Part shown: positions 1 through 11,537 of the stretch, piece after piece
Layout of the letters: each line of letters starts with the position of its first letter
Position numbering within the stretch: the stretch's first letter is position 1
DNA from: an uncultured Glaciecola sp.
GTDB lineage: Bacteria > Pseudomonadota > Gammaproteobacteria > Enterobacterales > Alteromonadaceae
Reading direction: 5' to 3'
Assembly: GCF_937770335.1 (NCBI RefSeq)
Contig: NZ_CALJHY010000003.1
Coordinates: 372,001 to 436,000, forward strand
Length of the DNA: 64,000 nt
The notes under the pieces: model-generated
Told to the model about the DNA's origin: nothing
The model's input: the letters and a program-made list of their open reading frames with translations, nothing else
The model's database searches: none
Position numbers and translations under genes: made by a program

Positions 1-129
1 GCCACTGTCACATATTTTTCATTTACTATAAGGGTAGTTTTTTAGTATACTACTCCCCCATCAAAGCACGCCTTCAATGTGCTTAAGGATCCATGATCCG
101 GCCTTCGATATAAGCTAATATTTAATTAA

Positions 130-1866
<1,737 letters not shown>

Positions 1867-1892
1867 AATAGGATGACAATGGCTCACATGCT

Positions 1893-1916
1893 GCATCAAT
1901 ATTGATGCGATTTTTC
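1893..1916. terminator. Perfect 16-bp palindrome plus T-run downstream of pyrG (possible terminator)
   Basis: gcatcaat|attgatgc immediately followed by gattttt. Confidence 0.4.
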
Positions 1917-2034
1917 ATAATGCTTTACAGTTTATGTAATTGAGTCGTTTTCATTAAGTGCGTCATAACTCAAGTTATGCATCGTGTTCATGTAGTGCGT
2001 TGCTCATTGTGTAGTGCGTTATTATAGAATTTAA

Positions 2035-3357
<1,323 letters not shown>

Positions 3358-3434
3358 TTGATTTTCAAATTGAATGTAGGCCGATAAGGCCAGTTTTAAA
3401 GGCTATTTGCCAATAAAATTAGAGTAATTAATGA

Positions 3435-3474
3435 AAGCGGTATCTTTATGGTTTAAGATGCCGCTTGGTTTTTT
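3435..3474 (+). terminator. Rho-independent terminator downstream of eno
   Basis: aagcggtatctt / aagatgccgctt stem (one wobble) followed by ggtttttt. Confidence 0.75.
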
Positions 3475-3499
3475 AAAGCATTTTAATGAAATAAAGTAA

Positions 3500-4153
3500 G
3501 TGATGAGCGACCAGCAACCCGATCAAACCAACATATTTAACTTAGCAGAACAGTTTCCAAACGTCGCTGAGCTATGTAATGCGTTGTATGAAAGAGAACT
3601 CCTTAGTCTCGCCACTAGCGATATGAAAGACCCTGTTTTACTGAAAAGAAAACTCAGTGGTTTGTCCTACCATATTAAAAATGCCGCTGAATTTCTGATC
3701 AATGAACCCACACCAATAGATGTCGATGTTCATAATGGCACTTGGAAGTCCAAACAAGCGAATAAATGCCCTGCAGCTAAACTCGTTGCCAATGACGAAG
3801 AAATAGCAAAAACAGGCAATTGGTTTAAACAACATCATTATCATGGCGCTGTGATTTGCGTTTACGTGAATAATTATGGCAATGAGCATATTGAGCTTGA
3901 TTCAATTGATATGTTTACAAGCCCAGTAAGCAAGCTACACACCAATAAATACGGTTGGTTTGCATTGAATGGTGAGTCACTCGAAAAAGCAAAAACACAT
4001 ATCACTCACCGTTTAGTCAAACCCAACAAAGCTATTTTAAGTGCCGCTTGCAGTGGGCACACCTGGAATACGAAAGGCAAATCAACGCCAAGAGCCCTAA
4101 GTTTACGCGAGCTATTGTTGTCGACTAATATTAATTGGAAGACGTTTAGGTAA
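3500..4153 (+). CDS. Hypothetical protein
   Basis: 217-aa ORF in its own intergenic position after the eno terminator; no family recognised. Confidence 0.6.
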   Translation: MMSDQQPDQTNIFNLAEQFPNVAELCNALYERELLSLATSDMKDPVLLKRKLSGLSYHIKNAAEFLINEPTPIDVDVHNGTWKSKQANKCPAAKLVANDEEIAKTGNWFKQHHYHGAVICVYVNNYGNEHIELDSIDMFTSPVSKLHTNKYGWFALNGESLEKAKTHITHRLVKPNKAILSAACSGHTWNTKGKSTPRALSLRELLLSTNINWKTFR

Positions 4154-4185
4154 CCCTAAACTAGCTGCTAGTTACAATTCACTTT

Positions 4186-4265
4186 GAAGCTATATTCCTG
4201 AAGCTATATTCCTGAAGCTATATTCCTGAAGCTATGTTTTACAAGCTATGTTTTAGAAGCTAGCC
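4186..4265. repeat. 14-bp tandem repeat array (about 5.7 copies)
   Basis: gaagctatattcct x3, then gaagctatgtttta, caagctatgtttta, gaagctagcc. Confidence 0.9.
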
Positions 4266-4283
4266 TATCAATAAAGTAGAAAA

Positions 4284-5369
4284 CTATTGACCTACAAACT
4301 CATAATCCGTCAAGCTTTCCAAAAAATTCAACAAATCCTGTTTTTCTTCATCCGTAATATCAAAGCCTTGTACAAATGGACTTTTGAGCGGATTGTTAAC
4401 GCCATTCCCTCGTCCACCGGCAGCATAAATATCAATTACCTCTGACATGGTTGCCACTGAACCATCGTGCATAAACGGAGCCGTTAACATGATATTACGT
4501 AATGTTGGGGCCCTGAACTTACCTCGATGTTTTGGGTTGAAAGTGATATCTGCCAACCCTTGGTCACCATTGGCATAGCTGCCCTCGCCGTCAATATCAT
4601 ACAGCCCTGTATTGTGAAACGAGACCAAATCTAACTTTTGCATAGCGTGTTTACTCGACTGCGTAAAATTAAAGCCGCCATGACAATGAAAGCACTCTAG
4701 CTTTTCTGAGAAAAACAAATCCATACCGCGAATAGCAGAGTCAGATAAAGCCTCATCCTCATTAAAATAGGCATAACGATCAAAGTTTGAATTAAATGAA
4801 GTTAAGCTTCTTACGTAACTTGCGAGTGCTTTTACGATATGGTCAAAATTAATCTCATTACTAGCGAAAACAATCTCTATTTCAGTGGCGTAATCTTGCA
4901 GCCTTGCTAGAATTTCAGCCTCGTTGCCCGTCACGCCCATTTCTATTGGCGCTTCATTAAATAGAGGTATCAAAATCTGATTTTCAACCTTACCCAAAGC
5001 ATCATGAGCCCACGTAAAACTGCCATTATAAGCAACATTAACTAGCGCCATCGAGTTACGCTTTAATACCTCTCCAGTTGTTCCAACGGATGTCTTTTTA
5101 GGCTCTGCAAAGGCAAACGCTTTTAGATGACAAGATGCACATGATTGCTGTTGATTAATCGATAAACGCAGATCATTAAATAAGCGCTCACCCAAGGCGA
5201 CTTTTTCAACCGTCATTGGGTTATCTACCGGAACATTAGGCGCAGGAAAACCAGCCGGAATATTCCATTTATAAGGCGTTGATACCTTTTGCGGAGAACA
5301 AGCAGTTGTTACTACCATCACAGCAGCGCAAATTAATAGTAAACTAAAAAACTTAGTTAAACACAGCAT
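4284..5369 (-). CDS. Di-heme cytochrome c peroxidase-like enzyme, MbnH-type (metallo-mystery pair)
   Basis: Two CxxCH haem motifs (CASCH, CFHCH), lipobox TTACSPQ, FRAPTLRNIMLTAPFMHDGS; directly downstream of an MbnP-like gene. Confidence 0.85.
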   Translation of the reverse strand: MLCLTKFFSLLLICAAVMVVTTACSPQKVSTPYKWNIPAGFPAPNVPVDNPMTVEKVALGERLFNDLRLSINQQQSCASCHLKAFAFAEPKKTSVGTTGEVLKRNSMALVNVAYNGSFTWAHDALGKVENQILIPLFNEAPIEMGVTGNEAEILARLQDYATEIEIVFASNEINFDHIVKALASYVRSLTSFNSNFDRYAYFNEDEALSDSAIRGMDLFFSEKLECFHCHGGFNFTQSSKHAMQKLDLVSFHNTGLYDIDGEGSYANGDQGLADITFNPKHRGKFRAPTLRNIMLTAPFMHDGSVATMSEVIDIYAAGGRGNGVNNPLKSPFVQGFDITDEEKQDLLNFLESLTDYEFVGQ

Positions 5370-6402
5370 TGAGCTTCAAATTCTCCACTAATTCATTACA
5401 GGTCGTATTATCAATTCCCGAAAACATACAACTCGATTTCCTAGTTGGCACCATGTTTCTGATTATCTCATCAAGATGAATGCTAATGTTTATTTTTATC
5501 TGTTTTATTCCGACAGTAGATTGAGCTGCACCCGTTTTTTGTGACACATCTACAACCTGAATAGAATCCGGTGACAACATTATTTCTATTGATATCAAAT
5601 TAGGCTGAGCACATGGTTTTTGCGGCGCACGCACCATCGCGGCAGACTCACAACCAATGCTACCCAAGTGAAAGGACCATGAGTCACCCATATCATTTTG
5701 CATATCCCAACGAATAAATTTGTAACCATTGCGCCAAGCCCAAAACATCGATGAATCATTCAACGGTGATGCCTGAATTAACGGATTTTGGTGATTAATA
5801 GGGAAAGGCACGCCCACATTAAAAGAAAGTGTCAAAGGCGTTGTTGAGTTTATATTGTCGATTGCGGCTATCAATTTTTCATTGTGGTTATCGCCTGCAA
5901 TACCGTCAACCTCCTTAAGCGTTTTGGCTCCCCTTTCAGTAATAACTCGCTTAGCCGCGTTGTCTTCAGCAGACCCAACAACGCCATTTATCAACATGTT
6001 TGCCGTTGATTTTTGACAATCTGCGGCATACCTAATCAAGCTAATTTGCTGGCTTTGCCAAACGTTATCGTCTAGGATTATGGTATTGAAATTGTTAAGT
6101 GAAAACTGACTAAAAAACAGTGCTAATTCGGATATATGCCACTGTTCATTGCCTATAGAGAGTGACTGATCACATTGAATAGGTAAACCTTGGAAGTGCG
6201 GTGTAAACATTAATATCAGGTCAGTAAATTGTGTGGCCGTCGTATTTACGTTTATATTAGTGTGGCTTGGTAATTGAGTGCGCGGCTCAGGCGCGGGCGA
6301 GCAGCCGCCAATAATTAATGCGCTCGTTAGTACTAAATATGTTACATAAACGCGTGTTTTTGAATTCGCTAACGCTATTAATTTTTCGACTGAATATGTC
6401 AT
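5353..6402 (-). CDS. MbnP-like four-Cys copper-binding lipoprotein (metallo-mystery pair)
   Basis: Lipobox LIIGGCSP; WHISELALFFSQ; WAWRNGYKFIRWDM; multiple Cys; overlaps the MbnH-like gene by 17 nt. ORF track runs to 6474; ATG at 6402 (MTYSVEK) preferred because longer starts overlap the divergent gene. Confidence 0.8.
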   Translation of the reverse strand: MTYSVEKLIALANSKTRVYVTYLVLTSALIIGGCSPAPEPRTQLPSHTNINVNTTATQFTDLILMFTPHFQGLPIQCDQSLSIGNEQWHISELALFFSQFSLNNFNTIILDDNVWQSQQISLIRYAADCQKSTANMLINGVVGSAEDNAAKRVITERGAKTLKEVDGIAGDNHNEKLIAAIDNINSTTPLTLSFNVGVPFPINHQNPLIQASPLNDSSMFWAWRNGYKFIRWDMQNDMGDSWSFHLGSIGCESAAMVRAPQKPCAQPNLISIEIMLSPDSIQVVDVSQKTGAAQSTVGIKQIKINISIHLDEIIRNMVPTRKSSCMFSGIDNTTCNELVENLKLNAVFN

Positions 6403-6427
6403 TGAGTACAAAATAATCGGAACCATT

Positions 6428-9169
6428 ATGAAAACAACTGTTTCTAGTTTACGCATCTTGCTTATCATTGTCACCGGGATTTGTGCGCAAGCAAATGCAC
6501 ATACTGATCACGACAAAGCGCGCTTTGTTGCTGAAAAAGGGGTTGACGCGGGTAATTGTAACAACCGATTTAGACCTTGCGCCTCTATAGGCTATGCGGC
6601 GCAACAGGCGAATAAAGGGGATGCTGTTTTAGTTGCACAGGGCACTTACGAATTAACAGAGTTTGCAGATATCTTTTATCTTATTAGCGATATTGTGCCT
6701 GCCTTGGGCGGTTTTCAAACCATAGATAACTATCAAGTCCAAAATCCAGCCGCTTTTACAACTACTTTGCAAGGTGTACCTCAACAATACGCCAATCAAT
6801 TATATGAAAAAGGCTTTAATGTTATTGTCGATACAAAGGGCATCGACTCTGCAACTGCACTCACTTTAGATAAAGGTCTATATGCCGTCAACGCCATGTA
6901 TCAATCACAAGCCGATGTAGCATGCGTTGATGGTTTCGCAGGTCAGTTTGGGTGCAACAAAATGTCTCTTCTTGCACACATTCCGGTGAGCGACTTTCCA
7001 ACCAATAGCGCCAGTGCTAATGATATTTGGGGTCATGTTGACCTTAACACGATGAAAGAATACGCATTGATAGGATTAAGAAGAGGCGTTGCATTAGTAG
7101 ACGTTTCCGCCCCTGTTAACCCCGTTATTATCAATGCCATTCAAGGTCAAAGTACCACTTGGCGCGATATTAAAGTGCTCCAATACTTCAATACGGATGC
7201 TAATAAATGGGAAGCATACGCTTATGCAACAGCCGACAATGCGTCTGAAGGCCTAACCATTATGAACTTGAGCAATCCCGATGATGGTTTAGTCTTGGTC
7301 AAGCGTGATATTACTGATGCAAATGCACACAATATTTATATTTCAAACGTCGATTATGGCTTAAATATCAGAAACTCGGCTGCTATTCCTCAGGCCCACA
7401 TTTTGGGTGCTAGCAACTTCGGGGGGGCATTACGCAGCTATTCCCTTTCAGATCCTGCAAACCCAGCCCCAAGCTTTTCTCCTTCTGGCGCAACACGTAA
7501 TGATTATGCGCACGACGCATCTTCACTTTTAGTCAATGATGAACGCGCCGATCGCGATTGTGTAAATGCCACATCTGCAGGGTGCACGGTTATGCTCGAC
7601 TTCAATGAGAGAAGCTTGCGTTTGTGGGATCATTCGAACCTAAAGAGTGTGGTCGAATTGTCATCCGTGAGTTATCCAAATGCCGAGTACACGCACTCAG
7701 GTTGGTGGAGTGAAGACCGACAATATGTAATTTTACATGACGAACTCGACGAGAGAAACAGAGGGTTGAATACGACAGTTCATATTTTTGATATTTCTGA
7801 CTTGAACGAGCCAACTCTCGTATCGACATGGCTTGGCCCAACACGTGCTGTCGATCATAATGGCTTTGTGCGTGGCAATAAATATTATATGTCAAATTAT
7901 GAACGCGGTGTCACCATACTCGACTTATCAGACCCATTAGCGCCTGCTGAATTAGGTTATTTCGACACTTTTCCTTCATCAACTAGCTCAGGATTTAATG
8001 GCGTTTGGGGAGTTTATCCCTATCTCCCTTCTGGCATTATCATCGCCAGTGATATCCAAGGTGGTTTGTATATTTTAAAAGACGAAACTAACAGTGCAGC
8101 AAAAGACGATATTAATTTCTCATCCGCTTTGTACGAAGTAACAGAGGGCGGCGTTGTTAATATATCGGTTATACGCTCAGGTACAAGAGCGGCTTCAGTT
8201 GATTATAAAATCATACGCGGGGCAACCAGCGGCACTGATTTTTTGGCCGAAGAGAGTGGCACTTTAACTTGGGATGCTGACGACACTATTGCAAAGAATA
8301 TCAGCATTGAGGCAATGGATGATGGCGACGGTGAAGGCATTGAAAGTCTATTCATTCGATTGGAAAATGCGTCAGCAAGCGCAGAACTAGCTACACCAAA
8401 CATGGCTAAAGTAGATATTCAAAGTTTGAGTAATCAAGCATCTTCTATCGTTCTAGCTGATGACACGTTCACTGTAAAAGAAACTGACGGCACACTTAGT
8501 CTTACCGTTATTCGTTCTGGCAACGCTGACCAATCGGCGTCTGTCGGCTTGCGGATTGAAGATGGTTCCGCACAAGCCGGCACTGACATTGCGCTGTCGA
8601 TAAGTTCACTCGAATGGGCAGCCGGTGAGTTAGGCGATCAAAATTTTACCCTTACGATCGTAAATGATGATGCTGTTGAGAATGACGAAAGCTTCGCTGT
8701 GGTTTTGGATAATCCTGAAAACGTCACTATTTCAGGCTCTACAAGAGTTGAGGTGACTATTCGTGACGACGATTCAAACCAAGCGCCTACAGTAAACACG
8801 GAAAGTAGTTTGAATGTGAACACGCGTCAGAGCGTTGCGTTAACCGCAGCAGCTACGGATCCTGAAGGCCAGAGTATGACTTTTGCTTGGGAGCAAACAT
8901 CAGGTACTAGCGTAACCTTAGCAAGTGCTGATAGTTTGTCAGCTAACTTTACGGCACCCGATACCGCTACTACCTTGGCGTTTACGTTCACAGCGACTGA
9001 CGACTTTGGCGTTGCATCGTCAATGAGCGTTAGCGTTAGTGTTGAAAACGCAGCGCCGGTATTTTTACCTGTGCCTGCAAGTAACCCTGACTCAAGTGGC
9101 GGTGCTATTTGGCTAATCAATATTTTACTACTATTAACAATAGTAAGAAGATTGAAAATCACAAAATAG
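6428..9169 (+). CDS. Choice-of-anchor B / LVIVD-repeat surface protein with Calx-beta-like domains and a GlyGly-CTERM-like C-terminus
   Basis: Signal peptide; WGHVDLNTMKEYALIGLRRGVALVDVSAP and similar repeats; Calx-beta-like DDGDGEGIESLFIRL and NDDAVENDESFAVVL; tail SSGGAIWLINILLLLTIVRRLKITK. Confidence 0.8.
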   Translation: MKTTVSSLRILLIIVTGICAQANAHTDHDKARFVAEKGVDAGNCNNRFRPCASIGYAAQQANKGDAVLVAQGTYELTEFADIFYLISDIVPALGGFQTIDNYQVQNPAAFTTTLQGVPQQYANQLYEKGFNVIVDTKGIDSATALTLDKGLYAVNAMYQSQADVACVDGFAGQFGCNKMSLLAHIPVSDFPTNSASANDIWGHVDLNTMKEYALIGLRRGVALVDVSAPVNPVIINAIQGQSTTWRDIKVLQYFNTDANKWEAYAYATADNASEGLTIMNLSNPDDGLVLVKRDITDANAHNIYISNVDYGLNIRNSAAIPQAHILGASNFGGALRSYSLSDPANPAPSFSPSGATRNDYAHDASSLLVNDERADRDCVNATSAGCTVMLDFNERSLRLWDHSNLKSVVELSSVSYPNAEYTHSGWWSEDRQYVILHDELDERNRGLNTTVHIFDISDLNEPTLVSTWLGPTRAVDHNGFVRGNKYYMSNYERGVTILDLSDPLAPAELGYFDTFPSSTSSGFNGVWGVYPYLPSGIIIASDIQGGLYILKDETNSAAKDDINFSSALYEVTEGGVVNISVIRSGTRAASVDYKIIRGATSGTDFLAEESGTLTWDADDTIAKNISIEAMDDGDGEGIESLFIRLENASASAELATPNMAKVDIQSLSNQASSIVLADDTFTVKETDGTLSLTVIRSGNADQSASVGLRIEDGSAQAGTDIALSISSLEWAAGELGDQNFTLTIVNDDAVENDESFAVVLDNPENVTISGSTRVEVTIRDDDSNQAPTVNTESSLNVNTRQSVALTAAATDPEGQSMTFAWEQTSGTSVTLASADSLSANFTAPDTATTLAFTFTATDDFGVASSMSVSVSVENAAPVFLPVPASNPDSSGGAIWLINILLLLTIVRRLKITK

Positions 9170-9431
9170 ACGCAATATACAAAGAGCGCATAGTAAAGAA
9201 TTAGATCATTGTCGTTATGCAGAAAATAAGGCTTCCTTTTACAATGCCTTTTTAGTTGCATAGTATATGTTAGTCAACCTCTGCGGTGAGCGCATATTGT
9301 GCGACGCTTTTGAAAAGTAATACAATGGCTTACTTGGTATTCGAATTTTTAATACGCTGGTTCACAATCAACCATAGAGTGACTGATACTAAGTTATTCT
9401 GAAAAGTAGAGCCTATAAATAGCTCCTTTAC

Positions 9432-9470
9432 ATAGATTTAATAGATAGATTTAATAGATAGATGTAATAA
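9432..9470. repeat. 13-bp tandem repeat (3 copies)
   Basis: atagatttaatag, atagatttaatag, atagatgtaataa. Confidence 0.8.
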
Positions 9471-9552
9471 ATCTTGTTTATATAGATTTAGTAACTAGCG
9501 CTAATAATAAACAGTAAATAATGCAACTCAATCAACCTAAAAAGGCATTTCA

Positions 9553-11376
9553 TTGAACAGCAGTACTTCAATACTTTCATGGCTATTTTCACATTTACGC
9601 CCTTATATGAGCAAAGTTGTTTTTGCAATAATCGCGCTTATTGTTGGCGCAATGTCTTGGTTAGTTTTAGGACAAGGCATCAAGATGGTGGTCGATCAAG
9701 GTTTCGTTGCGGGTGATGAAGCCATGCTACTCAATTCACTGGCACTGGTATTAGTTATCGCATTTATTGGCAGCATAGCCACCTACTGCCGATTTTATCT
9801 GATGGTTTGGTTAGGTGAGAGAGTATGCGCAGATATTCGCAAAGCCTTGTTTTCACATTTAGTCACTTTATCGCCAAGCTTTTTCGCGGAATCGCGCACA
9901 GGCGAAGTTATATCTCGATTTACCAGTGATACTACGTTGCTGCAATCGGTTGTTGGCACTGGTGTTTCGATGGCACTGCGCTCATTTGTTATGTTTATTG
10001 GTGCACTTGTTTTAATGGCAATTACTAGCACCACGTTAACCATTTATGTATTTATTGCCGTACCTATCATTTTATTACCGATAAAATTACTGGGTAAAAA
10101 AGTCAGGCATTTTGCCAAAGTAAGTCAAGATGATGTAGCGACTATGGGCACATTAATTGACGAAAGCCTGCACGAAATACACACATTACAATCATACAAT
10201 CACGAAAGCCAAAGCGTTGATAGCTTCGATGCTAGCGCAGAACAAATAATGACAAGTGCCTCAAAACGCATCCATTACCGTGCCCTCCTTATCGCTATGA
10301 TCATGTTTATCAGCTTAAGTTCTATATTTATTGTAGCGTGGGTTGGTGCATTGGATGTTATATCCGGAGCGATTACTCCAGGTGAACTTACCGCCTTCGT
10401 TTTTTACGCTGTACTCGCCGGTGCATCCATTGCAACCATAAGTGAAGTGATTGGCGATTTACAAAAAGCAGCCGGTGCGAGCGAACGTATAGTAGAATTG
10501 ATGAATACGGTATCTGAAATACCGCTCGAATCCTCTTTTTTAGACGTCACTGAAGATGAATTTGGGCCAGTTGAGAACCAATCAGTCAATGTAATAAATA
10601 CCACCGGTTTTAGAATTAACGAAAAAGCTTTGGTTGATGCTAATAAACCCATATTAACGCTTCATAACGTCGTGTTTAGCTATCCCAGTGTTCCTGAGAA
10701 ACAAATTATTAATGAAGTATCATTTAGTGTTATGCCTGGCCAAAAAGTGGCGATTGTCGGTCACAGTGGCGCGGGTAAATCCACCTTGTTTGATTTGCTT
10801 ATGCGCTTTTACGATATCGACTATGGTGAAATTTTTATTGGTGAGGCAACACAAAAAAGTATCAGCACATACGATATTCGCCGGCAATTTGCGCTCGTTC
10901 CTCAAGATGCAGTCATCTTTGCTACTACCGTTTTAGACAATATCCGTTTATCAAATCCACAAGCTAGCAAAGACGACGTAATTGAAGCGGCAAAGCTTGC
11001 CTTTGCACATGAGTTTATTTTGGATTTTGTGAACGGTTATGAAACCCAGTTAGGCGAGCGTGGCGTAAAACTCTCGGGCGGTCAAAAACAACGCATCGCT
11101 ATTGCCAGAGCAATTTTAGCAAAGCGCCCTATTCTGTTATTAGATGAAGCAACTAGTGCATTAGATGCTAGCAGTGAAAAATACGTCAAACAGGCTTTAG
11201 ATTCACTGATGACTAAAACGACCACATTAATCATTGCACACCGTTTATCCACAGTAATTAATGCTGATAATATTATTGTACTGGAAAAAGGCAAAGTAAT
11301 AGGACAAGGAAAGCATGTTGAGTTGATGGCGACGAGTCCAGTTTACAAGGAGTTTGTTGAATTGCAGTTGAGTTAA
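9553..11376 (+). CDS. ABC exporter, fused permease/ATPase (MsbA/lipid exporter-like)
   Basis: Six-TM N-terminus; Walker A GHSGAGKST; signature LSGGQKQRIAIARAIL; Walker B ILLLDEATSALD. Confidence 0.9.
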   Translation: MNSSTSILSWLFSHLRPYMSKVVFAIIALIVGAMSWLVLGQGIKMVVDQGFVAGDEAMLLNSLALVLVIAFIGSIATYCRFYLMVWLGERVCADIRKALFSHLVTLSPSFFAESRTGEVISRFTSDTTLLQSVVGTGVSMALRSFVMFIGALVLMAITSTTLTIYVFIAVPIILLPIKLLGKKVRHFAKVSQDDVATMGTLIDESLHEIHTLQSYNHESQSVDSFDASAEQIMTSASKRIHYRALLIAMIMFISLSSIFIVAWVGALDVISGAITPGELTAFVFYAVLAGASIATISEVIGDLQKAAGASERIVELMNTVSEIPLESSFLDVTEDEFGPVENQSVNVINTTGFRINEKALVDANKPILTLHNVVFSYPSVPEKQIINEVSFSVMPGQKVAIVGHSGAGKSTLFDLLMRFYDIDYGEIFIGEATQKSISTYDIRRQFALVPQDAVIFATTVLDNIRLSNPQASKDDVIEAAKLAFAHEFILDFVNGYETQLGERGVKLSGGQKQRIAIARAILAKRPILLLDEATSALDASSEKYVKQALDSLMTKTTTLIIAHRLSTVINADNIIVLEKGKVIGQGKHVELMATSPVYKEFVELQLS

Positions 11377-11537
11377 GCGGTATTTTTGCAAAAATGAAAA
11401 GGCTTGTAACAATTAATCAACATTTTGAGCGTAAAGCGAACTAAAAAAACTATCCTAAAGTAGTAAGATGGTACTCTTCACAGAAGAATACGCGCCTTCG
11501 ACATGAAGGCAAAGAATCACTAGCTTTGGATGGCATT

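Noticed and set aside
9553-11376. ABC exporter as part of the HprK-like/PqqD-like cassette
   Set aside because: It is separated by a metalloprotease, a strong terminator and the oppositely oriented epimerase; it looks like a general lipid/drug exporter.
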